NCBI GenBank assembly: GCA_035578905.1
Contig: JAQJVL010000001.1
Span: forward strand, 4,766,001 to 4,830,000
Source: Stictocephala bisonia
Lineage: Eukaryota; Arthropoda; Insecta; Hemiptera; Membracidae
Length of the DNA stretch: 64,000 nucleotides
Direction of reading: 5' to 3'
Part shown: positions 11,279 to 21,785 of the stretch, in pieces
Numbering within the stretch: position 1 is the stretch's first letter
Layout: the number at the start of each line of letters is the position of its first letter
Notes under the pieces: generated by a model
What the model was told of the DNA's origin: nothing
The model's input: only the letters and a program-made list of their open reading frames with translations
Databases searched by the model: none
Made by a program: the position numbers and the translations under genes

Positions 11279-11330
11279 CTTGTTTTCGAGGGGGGGTGAT
11301 ACATAAAACGTGAGCCCATTTCACGCTGTC

Positions 11331-11484
11331 TTTGCTAGCGTAGTAGTTCAGTAGCTAAATCTTTGCCCGCAAGGTCCACATTGCGAATCCCAAGCTTAGC
11401 TTACGGTTGGGGCTTTAGTGTTGAATGCGTTTCACGCACAGGCCTTCAGGCCCATGGAAACAGGAGAGTAAAGTTAGAAAAAAA
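11331..11484 (+). mobile_element. SINE1, copy 3
   Basis: Paralogue of 6,628-6,782 within the segmental duplication. The A-box match TAGTTCAGTAG is at 11,344-11,354 and the B-box-like ATTGCGAATCCC follows. The conserved body ends in AAAAAAATA. Confidence 0.8.
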
Positions 11485-12236
11485 TAGTTGTCTGTGTTAA
11501 GCTTTTTTATTGATTTGTTATGTACTTTGTACCAAAGCAAGAAAAAAGGAAAAAATACTAAAAAATTAATTGATCTCCTCGTTCTGGAAGTCAGAGTGCA
11601 CAGACGAGTTGCAACGGCGGCCTCGTTATCCCGTTGTGCTGAGGCCTGAGGCTAGGCTACTTACTGCATTGTCCTTGAGGATCGGTCTATTACCTCAACA
11701 ATGATAGTATCTTCGTCACTGCCTAGTATTTGTTTTCATTTACCTAAATGTGTCATCTTAAGTGTCATGGTCAAAATTATTAGTGGTGCACTCATTCCGT
11801 CTATGCAATTATCCTTGTAAAGCCAATATTTGATTGTTAATTCATTTGGAGATATCCAACTCTTCAAATATCTAAAAAAAATAAGCGTGTTAAGAAGTAC
11901 ACAATTCTTCTGTATCTTATCTTACATTTCAGTAGAAAATGGATTTATAAGAGTCAAATCAGATCATAATGAAATAGACTAACCATAAGCGTCTACATGC
12001 TCTGAAAAGACTTAATCTGATAAGTCACGTCTTCTGGGGAACGACTACGATTGACAATCGAAACAAGATAATATGAAAATATTAACAATCAATAGTCTAC
12101 AAAAATCTACAATTTATTCAACCCGTTATTATTGTATTAATCAATAATTTGAGCTTTCCCATACAATACGATCCTTGAGGATAGTCCCTCTTAGAAACCG
12201 ACATTTAACAACTCCCAGCCACCCTACTACACCCAT

Positions 12237-12430
12237 ACAGTTTTTACGACCTTTCTCACACATACAATACTTGAAGATCGCCGACCCATGTACCGAAAAT
12301 CAACCACAACCATCCTACTTATTACTGTTTTTAAGACCTTTCACACTAATACGCTACTTGAAGAACGTCCAACCATGTACCGAAATTCAACCACACCTCT
12401 CAGCCATCCTATACCCACAAGGTTACGGGT
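12237..12430. repeat. 87-bp tandem duplication
   Basis: Two diverged units: GACCTTTCTCACACATACAA at 12,248 recurs as GACCTTTCACACTAATACGC at 12,335, and both end in ATGTACCGAAA.TTCAACCACA-like sequence. 87 is divisible by three, which explains the 85-codon open frame; it is not evidence of a gene. Confidence 0.75.
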
Positions 12431-13102
12431 AATTAGATAAAAGGAAGCTATCATATGAAGTCAAATTAGTTATAAGACTATTTGGAAGTCAAAAAGGCTT
12501 CTTATGGTGTCTGTTTTATAATTCAGTGTTTATAAGTGGCGTTCTTTATTCGGCTCTATATTAAATTCAGATATTAGAGTTTACAAGAACTTGCACTTTT
12601 TTTAAATTAATTTTACAATGAGTACGTAAATATTTTATTTCCGGTGTTGATGCTTAGACGCCACCATGACAAATAAGAAGATGACTTGAAGCTGCAATAT
12701 ATATCCTTGAATTGGAATGGCAATGAATAAAAAATATTTTGTCAAACCCTCCTAGAACACAATTTTTAGGAGATACACTCAAATAAATGAGGTAGATTAG
12801 AGAATTTTGAAAATCACAACTTGGATGTTTCAAATATTAAAACAATTTTCAAACAATACTGCCAGCCTTTTATAGAAATTGAAAGAAAATAATTCACGTT
12901 GATTTAAAAACTTATATTAATTTACTTTTGTAAATAAGAACATTCGGAGTCAGTGCACAAATAAGCCTTTTGGTAAGAAAACACAGGGTTTACTTTTGAA
13001 ACTTGTTGATTATGGAATATTAAAAAGGGTATGACTTTTTTTAATTTCCGCCCATAATTTTGTAAGAAACCTTCTTCAATGCAAACCCTCATCCAGTACA
13101 AC
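12431..13102. other. Unassigned AT-rich DNA
   Basis: No repeat shared elsewhere in the window, no open frame above background. Confidence 0.4.
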
Positions 13103-14275
13103 TACTAGGGTCATTCAATAATAAAAAACGGCAAACAGGTCTAAAGAGGATACAATTTAAATTTACAAAACAACACTTTTACTACTTTTCAACATAATCC
13201 CCTTGAACATTTAAGCACTTGTTCCAACGGACCACAAACTCTTTTATGCCAGATGCAAAGAACTCTTTATCTTGGTGTTTGAGCCAATTTTCCAGACACT
13301 TCTTGACGTCCTCGTTATCCTGGAACCTCTTGGAGGAGGGTGTGTTGGGAATCACACCTCGTCTCTGAGATCCACGACGTTCTCTCTCTCATGGCTGGCT
13401 TCTTTTTGTTCAAAAGCATATCCGAGTAGTATTGGCTGTTAATAGTACGCTGCTCTTCAAGATGATCACAAAAAACCGGACCTTCTCCATCCCAAAACAC
13501 TGTCAACATGACTTTTCCTGCTGATGCTTGGGTTTTGATTTTTTTCCTGACAGGTGAGCTGGTGTGCTTCCACTCCGTGCTTTGCCTTTTTGATTCTGGC
13601 TCATAATAGTGAACCCAAGTTTAATCATATGTTAAAATTTTGTTGAGGAAGTGCTCACCTTCCCTTTCATAATGTTCCTGTAGCTATGTGCACACTCTCA
13701 ACCTTGTTTCCTTGTGTAGCCGTGTCAACTCCTTTGGGACCCATCTTGCACATGTTTTGCGGTACTTCAACTTGTTTTTAATAATGTTATGAACTGTGCC
13801 CATACTAATATGAACTTTTTCAACTATCATTTCCACAGTAACTCAGCGGTCAGCATGAACTATGTCATCAATTGGACTTTCAAGTGAGGGAGTTGAAACT
13901 TCAACTGGTCGGCCAGGATGGTGTTCGTCAGTCACTGAGTCTTGGCCATTTTTGTACTGTTCTACCCACTTGTAAAAATGTGCACGATTTTCATTGTACA
14001 CTTTAGTTATTCTAGAGTATATATTCACTGATTTTTAACATTCAGCAAGTAAAAAAACGAATAACAGAACGTTATTCAACTAAGGTGGAATTTTAAAGTG
14101 GACTTGCTATCATTAAATTTATTTTTGAGGTTATAAAAACAACATTTTTAAACAATCAGATTATCATGGTTTGTCCCAGTGATGCCAATTAAAGCTATAA
14201 AAGTACGAAAATTACTTTACCAACAGTTTTCTCCCAAGACCTGTTATTCTCTTTAATAATTGAATGACCCTCGTA
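13103..14275 (-). mobile_element. Degenerate mariner element with both TIRs
   Basis: The element spans 13,105-14,273 (1,169 bp), bounded by TA dinucleotides at 13,103-13,104 and 14,274-14,275, the target duplication expected for mariner. Terminal repeats read CTAGGGTCATTCAATAATAA on the left and, reverse-complemented, CGAGGGTCATTCAATTATTA on the right, with a second shared word AACAGGTCT further in. Mariners are usually near 1.3 kb, so about 0.1-0.2 kb has been deleted, mainly in the transposase. Non-autonomous now; the TIRs could still be bound by a related transposase. Confidence 0.9.
13182..14028 (-). pseudogene. Mariner transposase pseudogene
   Basis: Cut-and-paste DNA transposase of the Tc1/mariner superfamily. 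From the N-terminal side: YKWVEQYKNGQDSV and HHPGRP (end of the DNA-binding domain and linker), then HISMGTVHNIIKNKL and CARWVPKELT, the conserved WVP motif region. Next comes ILTYD, with the first catalytic Asp present but the following Glu codon now TAA, then TWVHYYEPESKRQSTEW and VFWDGEG with the second Asp. The segment that should hold the third Asp (family motif HDNARPH and HPPYSPDL) is missing or scrambled between about 13,320 and 13,400. The C terminus is readable in another frame (ENWLKHQDKEFFASG, VRWNKC, GDYVEK) and stops at 13,182-13,184. At least three in-frame stops plus a frameshift: dead. Confidence 0.9.
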
Positions 14276-15199
14276 ATATAAAATTACATCTAACCCGAGT
14301 TTGGACGAATATGACTTAAAAAAACATATGGACGTAGTAATACGTGTCATTAGCAAAATTTGTTGTTGGAAAACTGGGGGAAAACACACCAAATATTATC
14401 CAGATGTAAAATGGGGAACAGTTGTAACAACGAAGGAAAACATACAATTCTAGATATCCTAGAAATACATTTGTGTTGTGTAACGTTCACCTGTACTGTA
14501 TATGTACCAACACGTATTAAGCTAATTAAAGCTATTTAGAGGTCCATGTCATTGACTTCTATTTTGTAGCTTGCTTAGTTTTTGTTTTTGTTTTTTTTTT
14601 TTTTATATGTTTATGGACCAGGCTGTTGATTTTCATGTGGTATATATTAGATACCAAGCAAAATCACTTTTATTCATCTGGAAACAAAATTATATAGTCA
14701 TTAAATCGAACGGATTTAGAATCTACTGGTGTGTTTTTTAAGAGACATATTTCTTTATGCTTATGATTTATTAGCATTATTACTACTAATTAACTGTCCT
14801 ATTTATTAGTATTTGATATTTATTATTGTTTGACGTTAGTTCAAATATTACACAGTTAATTAATTAAGGTAAACATCCACACATCGAAAAGTTTTAGTTA
14901 AATACGTGGAATTGTAATAACAACTATTTTTCAACTTAATTTTTACTAACTTTTTCAATAAGTTTGCCCTTAAAAATGTTTTTCTTCAACAGTTGTTCCA
15001 TTTAATTATCGTTCAACTGTTACATTCAAGGCATATTTGTCAAAAGGTAATATGTGTATCTAAGAAGGCGTCTTCAAATGATAGGTCAGCACCACAGAGC
15101 AATTAATACAAGGTTCATTGTTCGCTCAGTATAGTTTCACTTGCTGCCTTTACATAATTGTTAAATGTATAATACATATTAAAATATAAGTAAGCTATG
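14276..15199. other. AT-rich DNA with a repeat C end fragment
   Basis: 14,468-14,527 matches the outer end of repeat C (TTTGTGTTGTGTAACGTTCA, then TGTATATGTACCAACACG). The remainder is AT-rich with a T run at 14,587-14,604 and nothing else recognised. Confidence 0.5.
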
Positions 15200-15611
15200 A
15201 ATATATATTCTACGCAGATTACGCGCTAGACGCTCCGTACTGGGTCGGTCTGTACTCCGGTGGGGCGCAATTTTGGTGGTGACGGCCGGCTTCACCGAAG
15301 GAAGGTATATGCCCACTCAATTTGTATTGCTCGCTCCATTCTATAAACCATGGCTTGCTCTTTGGTCGGCAATAGTGGCGCAGCGCTGTAACCCAGCTAC
15401 TTGGGGACAAAGTGTTGTGGAGATTGTAGGCGATAGGATCTATGCTCGGTCCTCTAATACCAACATGGTATCCGCTCAATGGTTGCCATCGGCGTTGATA
15501 CTAATAGACAAATCATATATCTTTTATATGTTGGGTGGTAGTCAGGGTCCGGATGTTGTGTACGGAAGAGGAGTATACGGCTGGACAATTAGCTGGAAAT
15601 CAGACCAGTAG
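15200..15611 (+). other. Unrecognised GC-richer block with overlapping frames
   Basis: About half G+C, unlike its surroundings. A 112-codon frame (15,273-15,611, +) overlaps an 86-codon antisense frame (15,219-15,479). Neither shows a domain I know, and there is no clear splice-site pair. It could be an exon, a transposon fragment, or neither. The composition shift is the only direct evidence. Confidence 0.25.
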
Positions 15612-15765
15612 TACTTGGTTCAGATCCATAGAGCATAGTATGTGAGACATTATACATTCTCTCACGATTGTCGATTGCCCGAAGTAATGTTAATACATAA
15701 GTAAGTAATACATGTTTGCATTTTTTTACAAGATTAAATATTTAAAATATATACTTTTAATGTTA

Positions 15766-15882
15766 ATAGAACGAAAAATACGGACATTTACCCGGGTTTT
15801 TCTTTGTACGGTACGGACAAGGACATTGCATGTAAAATACAAACAGTCCGTACAAAATACGGACGTATGGCAACCCTATTCG
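15766..15882. mobile_element. Terminal fragment of unknown transposon
   Basis: Holds repeated and inverted copies of TACGGAC/GTCCGTA (near 15,780, 15,812, 15,846 and 15,859) and ends ACGTATGGCAACCCTA. The reverse, TAGGGTTGCCATACG, resembles ends seen in dispersed repeats of many animals, which I cannot verify here. It abuts repeat A at 15,883. Confidence 0.45.
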
Positions 15883-16062
15883 GATTCCACGTAAATCTGT
15901 AGGACCCTTAGTTGCCCAGGCTATTGGACTATTAATAAATGTTTTTTTCTAACGTACATTCAATCTTAATTAGTGACAATGACTTCTTTCGTTCATCTAC
16001 ACTCATCACACTCATTCACTCTTCATTTTCGGCCATATCTCTACGATCGGCGTCTTAGTAAT
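15883..16062 (-). repeat. Dispersed repeat A, copy 2
   Basis: Reverse-oriented copy. Its minus strand begins AAGACGCCGATCGTAGAGAT and ends in CGTGGAATCCGAA. It is closest to the copy at 21.5 kb; the middle differs by a short insertion. Confidence 0.7.
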
Positions 16063-17510
16063 TGGAAATGGATATGAGCGGGTTAGTTCTATATGCTTTA
16101 ATCTAAAACAGAATATAATGACTCTTTATTTAGTAAACATATAAAAACCTTATTTGGGGTGAATATAATAATCAATTAATTGATTGGTGATCGGGCAAAC
16201 CCACTCATCTCGCCGCCCTTGGTCCACAGCTTCAAACAACAGTTTCCGAAAACAAGATTGTTGACTGTTGACTGAGTCTACTGGAGACAAATGTGGTTGA
16301 AATGTTTAATGGTGGAGGTCTTGAGGGCATCTGGACGTAGCTCCCTTCACACGTACACTGCCTCAACACCTCTTCTTGATTAATAGTTTTGTTTATTACT
16401 GTGTATTAACCCATCTTAGTTTACTTCCTCGATACTTCAAGTATTTATTACGACGCGAAATCAGGTTAGCTGCTAGCTTTTAAAACATTTCATTAATGTA
16501 AGAAGAATAAGAAAATATTTAGCATAGTGAATTGTTTACATTTTCTGGCTGGAATTACCAGACACCACTTCAGGTAAACGGTGGCTAGTTCATCATACAC
16601 ACGTAAACACAAGAAAACAGCCTGTTAACTTAAATTAACAGATAGTATTGGGCATCTCACTACAGCAAATTATCTAAGCATAAGCAGTTAGAAAAGTTTA
16701 AAATTATATCCAGACCAACTAGTTTATTATCAGATAAACAAACATACTCTTAAAAACTGACGGATCATTTTATTTAGAAAAATATGAAAATAAAATAAAA
16801 ATAAAAATTTACCTCTGCAATTATATGTCCCATTTATTTGTTAATTACGTTTATTTATTAATATGCTGCTGTATTCAATAGTATAATACTTACAATAATA
16901 GTTTTATCAAAACATTTATATTATGCACTGTTAATAGCAAATTTTTAATTTAAAAAATTATTTTATTTCTTTTATAGCTATTGGTACATGGTTGTATAGT
17001 TTTGGATCAAGGAACGTGTAACATTTCCGATATTTTTGAAGTTATACTTCTTTGCGCCCGTTAGACACTTTGGGATGGGATGTTGGTCGAGAAACCGCGT
17101 CACGCTGAAAAGTAAGAACAAATTTTTAAGAACTATCGATTAATCGATTGTTAATCGAAGAAATTTAATCGAAGAAATTACTGATAATGATAATATAGGT
17201 GTATAATATAATAATGAAGTCACGTATAATATATTGAAGATAAATATATTGAATAATATTGAAAAATGTCTTATATTTCATTTATATATCCTGTCTGTTT
17301 GTGTGCGTGAGTGGGTGTATGAGAATGGCCAAAGAAGTATAACTTCCACCGTGTGGTCCGACGCACACCCAATTTTTTTTACTTTTGGATGTTTACAAAG
17401 GCCATAAGAACTACTTCGAGTATTCCAATAAAATTGTTCAGTTCTATCTTCACCACTTCTGTTATGGAATAGTTGTATTGACTTCACATGAATAGTTATT
17501 TGTTTAATTT
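16063..17510. other. Unassigned AT-rich DNA
   Basis: 17,140-17,170 holds a short tandem repeat of ATCGAAGAAATT. No gene or shared repeat seen. Confidence 0.4.
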
Positions 17511-17524
17511 TTATACATATAATA

Positions 17525-18060
17525 TAAAAATACCTTTAAGATCTTGATGGTTATAAATCTTGGAGTACAGTCCATTTGTTACTTTCAATAGTTTAAGAAT
17601 AACTTTAGACTTATTAAAATGTATGCCCAACTGCCAGCTATTCATTCTACAAATAACTTTAGACTTATTAAAATGTATGCCCAACTGCCAGCTATTCATT
17701 CTACAAATTATTTTCATTCTTTCTTCCTAATCGGTTACTTAGGTCGAAGCAGGCCAATTCGGTATTTGATGGATTAGGATTTAGCTTCCAGGTTCTAAAA
17801 TACTTTTCGATGGCTACAAGGTCACTTGCGAGTGTTTATTCAGTAAGTCCTTGTGGTGATAAGCTAAAGCACTAATAATCTGTATAAATAATGTTTCTAG
17901 ACTTCGTGATTGAGATGTCATCGGTATAAACGTTGAACAAAATTGGATCAAGAAGGGGTCTCTTCTTGCTGCAATGAGGCAGACCACCATTCGGCTGTCT
18001 AAAAGTGGATCAAGAAGGGGTCTCTTCTTGCTGCAATGAGGCAGACCACCGTTCGGCTGT
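17525..18060 (-). pseudogene. LINE reverse transcriptase fragment with two internal duplications
   Basis: The minus strand reads SKKRPLLDPILFNVYTDDIS, matching the GLPQGS...LLFNVY palm motif of non-LTR reverse transcriptases. It is followed by IIYTDY where YADD is expected, and then LVAIEKYFRTWKLNPNPSK. The catalytic Asp pair is therefore disrupted. Two local tandem duplications lie inside: about 62 bp (17,943-18,004 and 18,005-18,066) and about 55 bp (17,604-17,658 and 17,659-17,713, giving a repeated MNSWQLGIHFNKSKVI). Stops and frameshifts make it non-functional. Confidence 0.8.
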
Positions 18061-18066
18061 CTAAAA

Positions 18067-18178
18067 GTCCTTGCCTCACGACCGCTATGAACTCTCTCAT
18101 GACAACTTCACTTCCTTGGCTCATAGTGCTGTGCAATATAGCTCATCCAGAGATAAGACGTCAGGAGGCACTACCTAA
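18067..18178. repeat. Repeat E, left part (split by MITE B)
   Basis: Matches 39,990-40,054: GTGCAATATAGCTCATCCAG against TGTCCAATATAGTTTCTCTG, then AGATAAGACGTCAGGAGGCA against the equivalent. It runs up to CTAA at 18,175-18,178, where MITE B begins. The sequence resumes after 19,848. Confidence 0.7.
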
Positions 18179-18514
18179 GGGTCTGCAGAGGCTGTCGGCC
18201 ATGTAGGTTGTAATCCCATAAGAACAATGTTATTTGCGAATCCATATTTCCTAATAAATCAATAAATAATAATAAATAAATTAGAATTTTTCCACATATG
18301 AATATACAAATAATAAATAAAATAACAATAACAATTTCCCAGATTAGTATGTCCTTATTATAACAAATCATGAAAACTTATATCTACGTTGTACAAATTC
18401 TAATTTCTAACACATACATAAACTCCTATACGTTCATACATACAAATAAAATATACAATGAATTTTCTGAACAATATAATTAATTGTATATACGTAGCCT
18501 ATGCCTACATATTT

Positions 18515-18518
<4 letters not shown>

Positions 18519-18594
<76 letters not shown>
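18519..18594. repeat. (TA)n microsatellite
   Basis: About 38 TA dinucleotides inside the 600-bp insertion in MITE B. The 60-codon frame across it is meaningless. Confidence 0.95.
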
Positions 18595-18597
<3 letters not shown>

Positions 18598-19118
18598 TAT
18601 ATACACATCTAGATGCAGACTCACACTGACACTAAAATGAATGTATACTTAGGCTGATCTGTACAATAGCACTTAAATCTAATACAGCAACCAATGCAAT
18701 ATAATAACTAAAATAAGAATATATACGTATATCACATAGGACATGAACATTATAACATGAAAATCAAAACAATTATTCTAGGAAACGTGGAAAAATTATT
18801 ACCTCCAAGGCTTAGCCTGTTTGGAGTAATAACAACTGACAACCCTCGTTATTTATTGACCAAAAGTTGTGTATGAGGTGTCATTTTAAACGTTATCATA
18901 TTGCGCGTTGAGTTTGCTTTTCATATTTCGAATACATACGACTAGTTTTGAAAAATAGGTGAAAATAAAAGCTTAAAAATAAATATATTTATATTTTTTC
19001 TATATACCGGTACCTAATTAGAAATTCGCAAAGAAATTCCAACGCGTAATTTCATTCTTGACCAAGCGCAATTTGTTTAGAAAAAATCCATTTAAAAATA
19101 ATTGTTTAATTTGAATAT

Positions 19119-19749
19119 CAAATCATATAATTCTTTATTTTTGTTACATCACATGACTGCATAATAGCGTCAATAAATTATAATAAACAGATTACATTAT
19201 CTGGTCAATAATACAATATAGCCTACAGTTAAAAACTCAAACAAACCAGTTGTTACAAGCACTGCACTAGAAATGCCAAGTCATGTCAGAGTCAAGAACT
19301 CCCCAACGCTGTAAAAGGCATGGAACACCATTTGGTTATTTAAGCTTTGGACCTTCTACCAAATGATTTCTGTCACTTTCATTTCGTATTGAAAGAGGTA
19401 ACGAGTTGTAGAGCCTGGAACCATTAAATAACAGGTATTTTTTTAAAAAATGTAGTTTTATGTTGAAGATTGTATTTGTGTTCCGCTTTATCAGCTCTAA
19501 AAATATGTATGTTTAGATGAACACGTAATAAGACTCCATGTATGTAGATGCACGGGAAGGTAAGTACACTATTTTGCTTAAATAATTGCCTACAAGAAAA
19601 TATACTAGGTTTTTTACACACAATTCTAAGTGCTTTTTCTGAAGTCTAAATAAGATGGATGTTCTTCTTCATAGCCCCAAATTTCAACCCCATAAGATAG
19701 AAAAGGATAAACCAAACCATAATAGGCAGATGATAAACAGGTCTTATTG
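19119..19749 (-). pseudogene. 5'-truncated LINE tail inserted in MITE B
   Basis: The minus strand reads AYYGLVYPFLSYGVEIWGYE (thumb/connection region of non-LTR ORF2), then after a frameshift LFKQNSVLTFPCIYIHGVLL and HIFRADKAEHKYNLQ, then LYNSLPLSIRNESDRN. These are consecutive C-terminal landmarks of a CR1/jockey-type ORF2. Only the 3' end of the element is present, and it interrupts MITE B. Frame breaks show it is dead. It may belong with the tail at 21.8 kb. Confidence 0.8.
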
Positions 19750-19848
19750 ACTACGCGTGATCGTATGTCCGGCTCGAAAATAACATTGTTTTTATAGAAT
19801 TAAAACCATCATGGCCGACAACTTCCAACGGCTTCTGCAGACTCTTAA

Positions 19849-20035
19849 AGAATCCAATAAGGTCTTGAATGTCCCCGACCTCCACGTTACACAGGATCTC
19901 CCACGTCAGAACGGTCACTTAAAATCTCAAAATCCACCTCTACGTAGGCTATTGCTTTCCAATTGAGCAGATAAAATTTCTTCCCCAATACTAGCTGGGC
20001 TATTGCGTGGAACAGTTTTTATGGACGATAGGGTT
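19849..20035. repeat. Repeat E, right part
   Basis: Continues repeat E beyond the MITE. It aligns with 40,055-40,225, sharing ACACAGGATCTCCC, GTCAGAACGGTC, TTGAGCAGAT and TGGAACAGTTTT. On the minus strand both copies keep a short reading REILC..EVG or WEILC..EVG followed by IQD, which hints at former coding sequence of unknown identity. Confidence 0.7.
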
Positions 20036-20668
20036 CCTTATTAACGATCTGTCAATACTTATGGGTAGGATGAACATTGAACATCCCCCGTAGGGAATGG
20101 TCAGTGTTAAATCGATTCCGAACTGGCGTAGGCAGATGTAAACTACTGGAAATATGAACGAGTATTGGAATTAGATCAGTCATGGGAGGATGATCTTTCC
20201 CACCCAATCAAGGCACTCGATTAGACAAGCCCTCCCACGCACCTAAGTCACTCGACGTGATGTGTTCCTAAAGATGTTCTTTAAAACATAAAGTTCGCTT
20301 CTACAGCCTTATATAACAAATTTAACATTTGTTGGTGAACTTTGATTTAGATTCTCTGCATCTCTGGCTATGAATGAAATTAAATATGGCTTTATTGTAC
20401 ATGTATGTTTGAATTGGCGAGGTTATTGGCCTAACCATTTTATTGGCTATATTCCAATTTGTTTGCAGATTGAAATATTTTACTGTTATAAAGGGTGCCA
20501 TTTAACTCAATATACAGTACTTGAGCCGTTGGCTGCTCGCCGCTGCTGACGGCCGATGGTGGATAGGTATCATTTAATAATTGGAACGTATTACTACTAC
20601 ATTTCAACCATATTCTTCGTCAGAGAGCCCGCCAGCTTATCCTGTTTGAACTGGTCACCCAAGATGAT
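20036..20668. other. Unassigned
   Basis: No recognisable feature. A small GC-richer pocket lies near 20,525-20,560. Confidence 0.35.
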
Positions 20669-20890
20669 TTGTTGATTGCTTACCCTTACACCACATATTT
20701 CTGGAAATTTCGCTCAAGGCAGGATGTGAGTGTGAGTTGGCCCTGTCCTGCCGACTGTCTGGAGTACGAGGTGTGCTGTGGGGGATTTTGCAGATGGGAT
20801 TCTGCGAATAATGAATGCGTCATGTCCTGCCCATTAGGAAGTAGTAATATTCTTCAATGGAATATGGACAAGCGGATGTTGCAAGTATAA
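20669..20890 (+). other. Cysteine-rich open frame, possible exon
   Basis: A 73-codon frame with seven Cys concentrated in about 30 residues: WPCPADCLEYEVCCGGFCRW, then ECVMSCP. The spacing recalls small disulfide-rich secreted domains, but I cannot name a family. There is no signal peptide. The ATG at 20,669 may not be real; an acceptor could lie just upstream of the Cys-rich part (TTTCGCTCAAG at about 20,719). It has a more balanced base composition than its surroundings. It could equally be decayed transposon sequence. Confidence 0.3.
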
Positions 20891-21261
20891 ACAATAGAAG
20901 GGGTGTTAACACTTTGGTTCTCATTCATCCGATGAACCTTACTCTTTTTTGAGTAACTCTTTTTGTCTAACTGTTAAACTTGTAAACTATTTACAAGGGC
21001 ACTTGTACACTTTCTAGAAATAAGTAAGCGATGTCATCTCATTTATTTGGATTTAATATTGTAAATAATCCTGCACGAATAAATGGATAAAATGACTTTT
21101 AAATTTGTCAAACGTTTTACAATATATTAAGCTCTTTCTTTAATGTGGATACAGGATTAGTTAGATTAATAAATTACTTTCGAAAAGACTTTGTAAATAA
21201 TGCTAATATTGTCGTACGACTTAAAAAATGTACTGATTATAAAAATGTAATATAAATCACT
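20891..21261. other. Unassigned AT-rich DNA
   Basis: Nothing recognised before the MITE B end fragment. Confidence 0.4.
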
Positions 21262-21316
21262 GCTAAGAGACTGCAGAGGCTGTTGGCCATGTTGGTTTTA
21301 ATCCCATGGCGCATTC
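21262..21316. mobile_element. MITE B terminal fragment
   Basis: CTAAGAGACTGCAGAGGC, then GGCCATGTTGGTTTTAATCC: only about 45 bp of one terminus remain. Confidence 0.7.
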
Positions 21317-21318
21317 TA

Positions 21319-21350
21319 GCGATTTTTCGACCGACCGATCGAGAAATCGC
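21319..21350. other. 12-bp inverted repeat
   Basis: GCGATTTTTCGA pairs with TCGAGAAATCGC across CCGACCGA with one G-T pair. It sits just beyond the MITE B fragment. Function unknown. Confidence 0.7.
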
Positions 21351-21512
21351 CTTGCTTAAATGTTGAGAAACATACTGGGGCGATTAATCGCCTGCAGATC
21401 CAAGTGGTCCTGTAGGCGAGCAATGGATTCTATTGAGTTAGGAACTAGTTAATATAATTAGGATAATCTTTATTCATTATTATTAATTTTTCACTATTTA
21501 TTCATTTCTAAG

Positions 21513-21682
21513 ACGCCGATTGTAGAGATATGGCCGACTATGAGGAGTGAATGAGTGTAGATGAACGAGTGTAGTCATTGTTACTATCTGAGTTCGACAG
21601 CTCAGAGAGGACTATTTATTAATAGCCCAATAGCCAGGGCAACTATGGGACCTACAGCTTTACGTGGAATCCGAACCACTAT
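21513..21682 (+). repeat. Dispersed repeat A, copy 3
   Basis: Begins CTAAGACGCCGATTGTAGAG and ends CGTGGAATCCGAACCAC. It is the most complete of the three copies. Confidence 0.7.
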
Positions 21683-21785
21683 TATCCTCACTTGATAAAA
21701 TAGTATTTAACATACAATGTATAAAATAGCAAATTAATATAAAATTAAAATACTTTAAAAGTATAAAAAATAGTTCACAATATTC

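Larger units (their letters stand above)
10931..12236. repeat. Segmental duplication, copy 2
   Basis: Collinear with 5,943-7,530. It is shorter because the minisatellite of copy 1 is replaced by a (TA)n tract at about 11,234-11,276. It contains the SINE1 copy at 11,331-11,484. The matching edge ends in the word ACACCCA. Confidence 0.9.
18179..19844. mobile_element. MITE B carrying two later insertions
   Basis: The left terminus GGTCTGCAGAGGCTGTCGGC is at 18,179 and the right terminus (GGCTTCTGCAGACTC) ends at 19,844. CTAA (a decayed TTAA) and TTAA flank it. Inside, the element matches 34,800-35,195 but is broken by about 600 bp (about 18,250-18,847, including a TA tract) and about 630 bp (about 19,119-19,749, a LINE tail). 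The TTAA target suggests piggyBac-like or Kolobok-like mobilisation; TIR sequence alone does not decide. Confidence 0.8.

Noticed and set aside
19424..19621. A 65-codon antisense host gene
   Set aside because: Its residues fit the C-terminal part of a LINE ORF2 and neighbouring frames continue the same protein.
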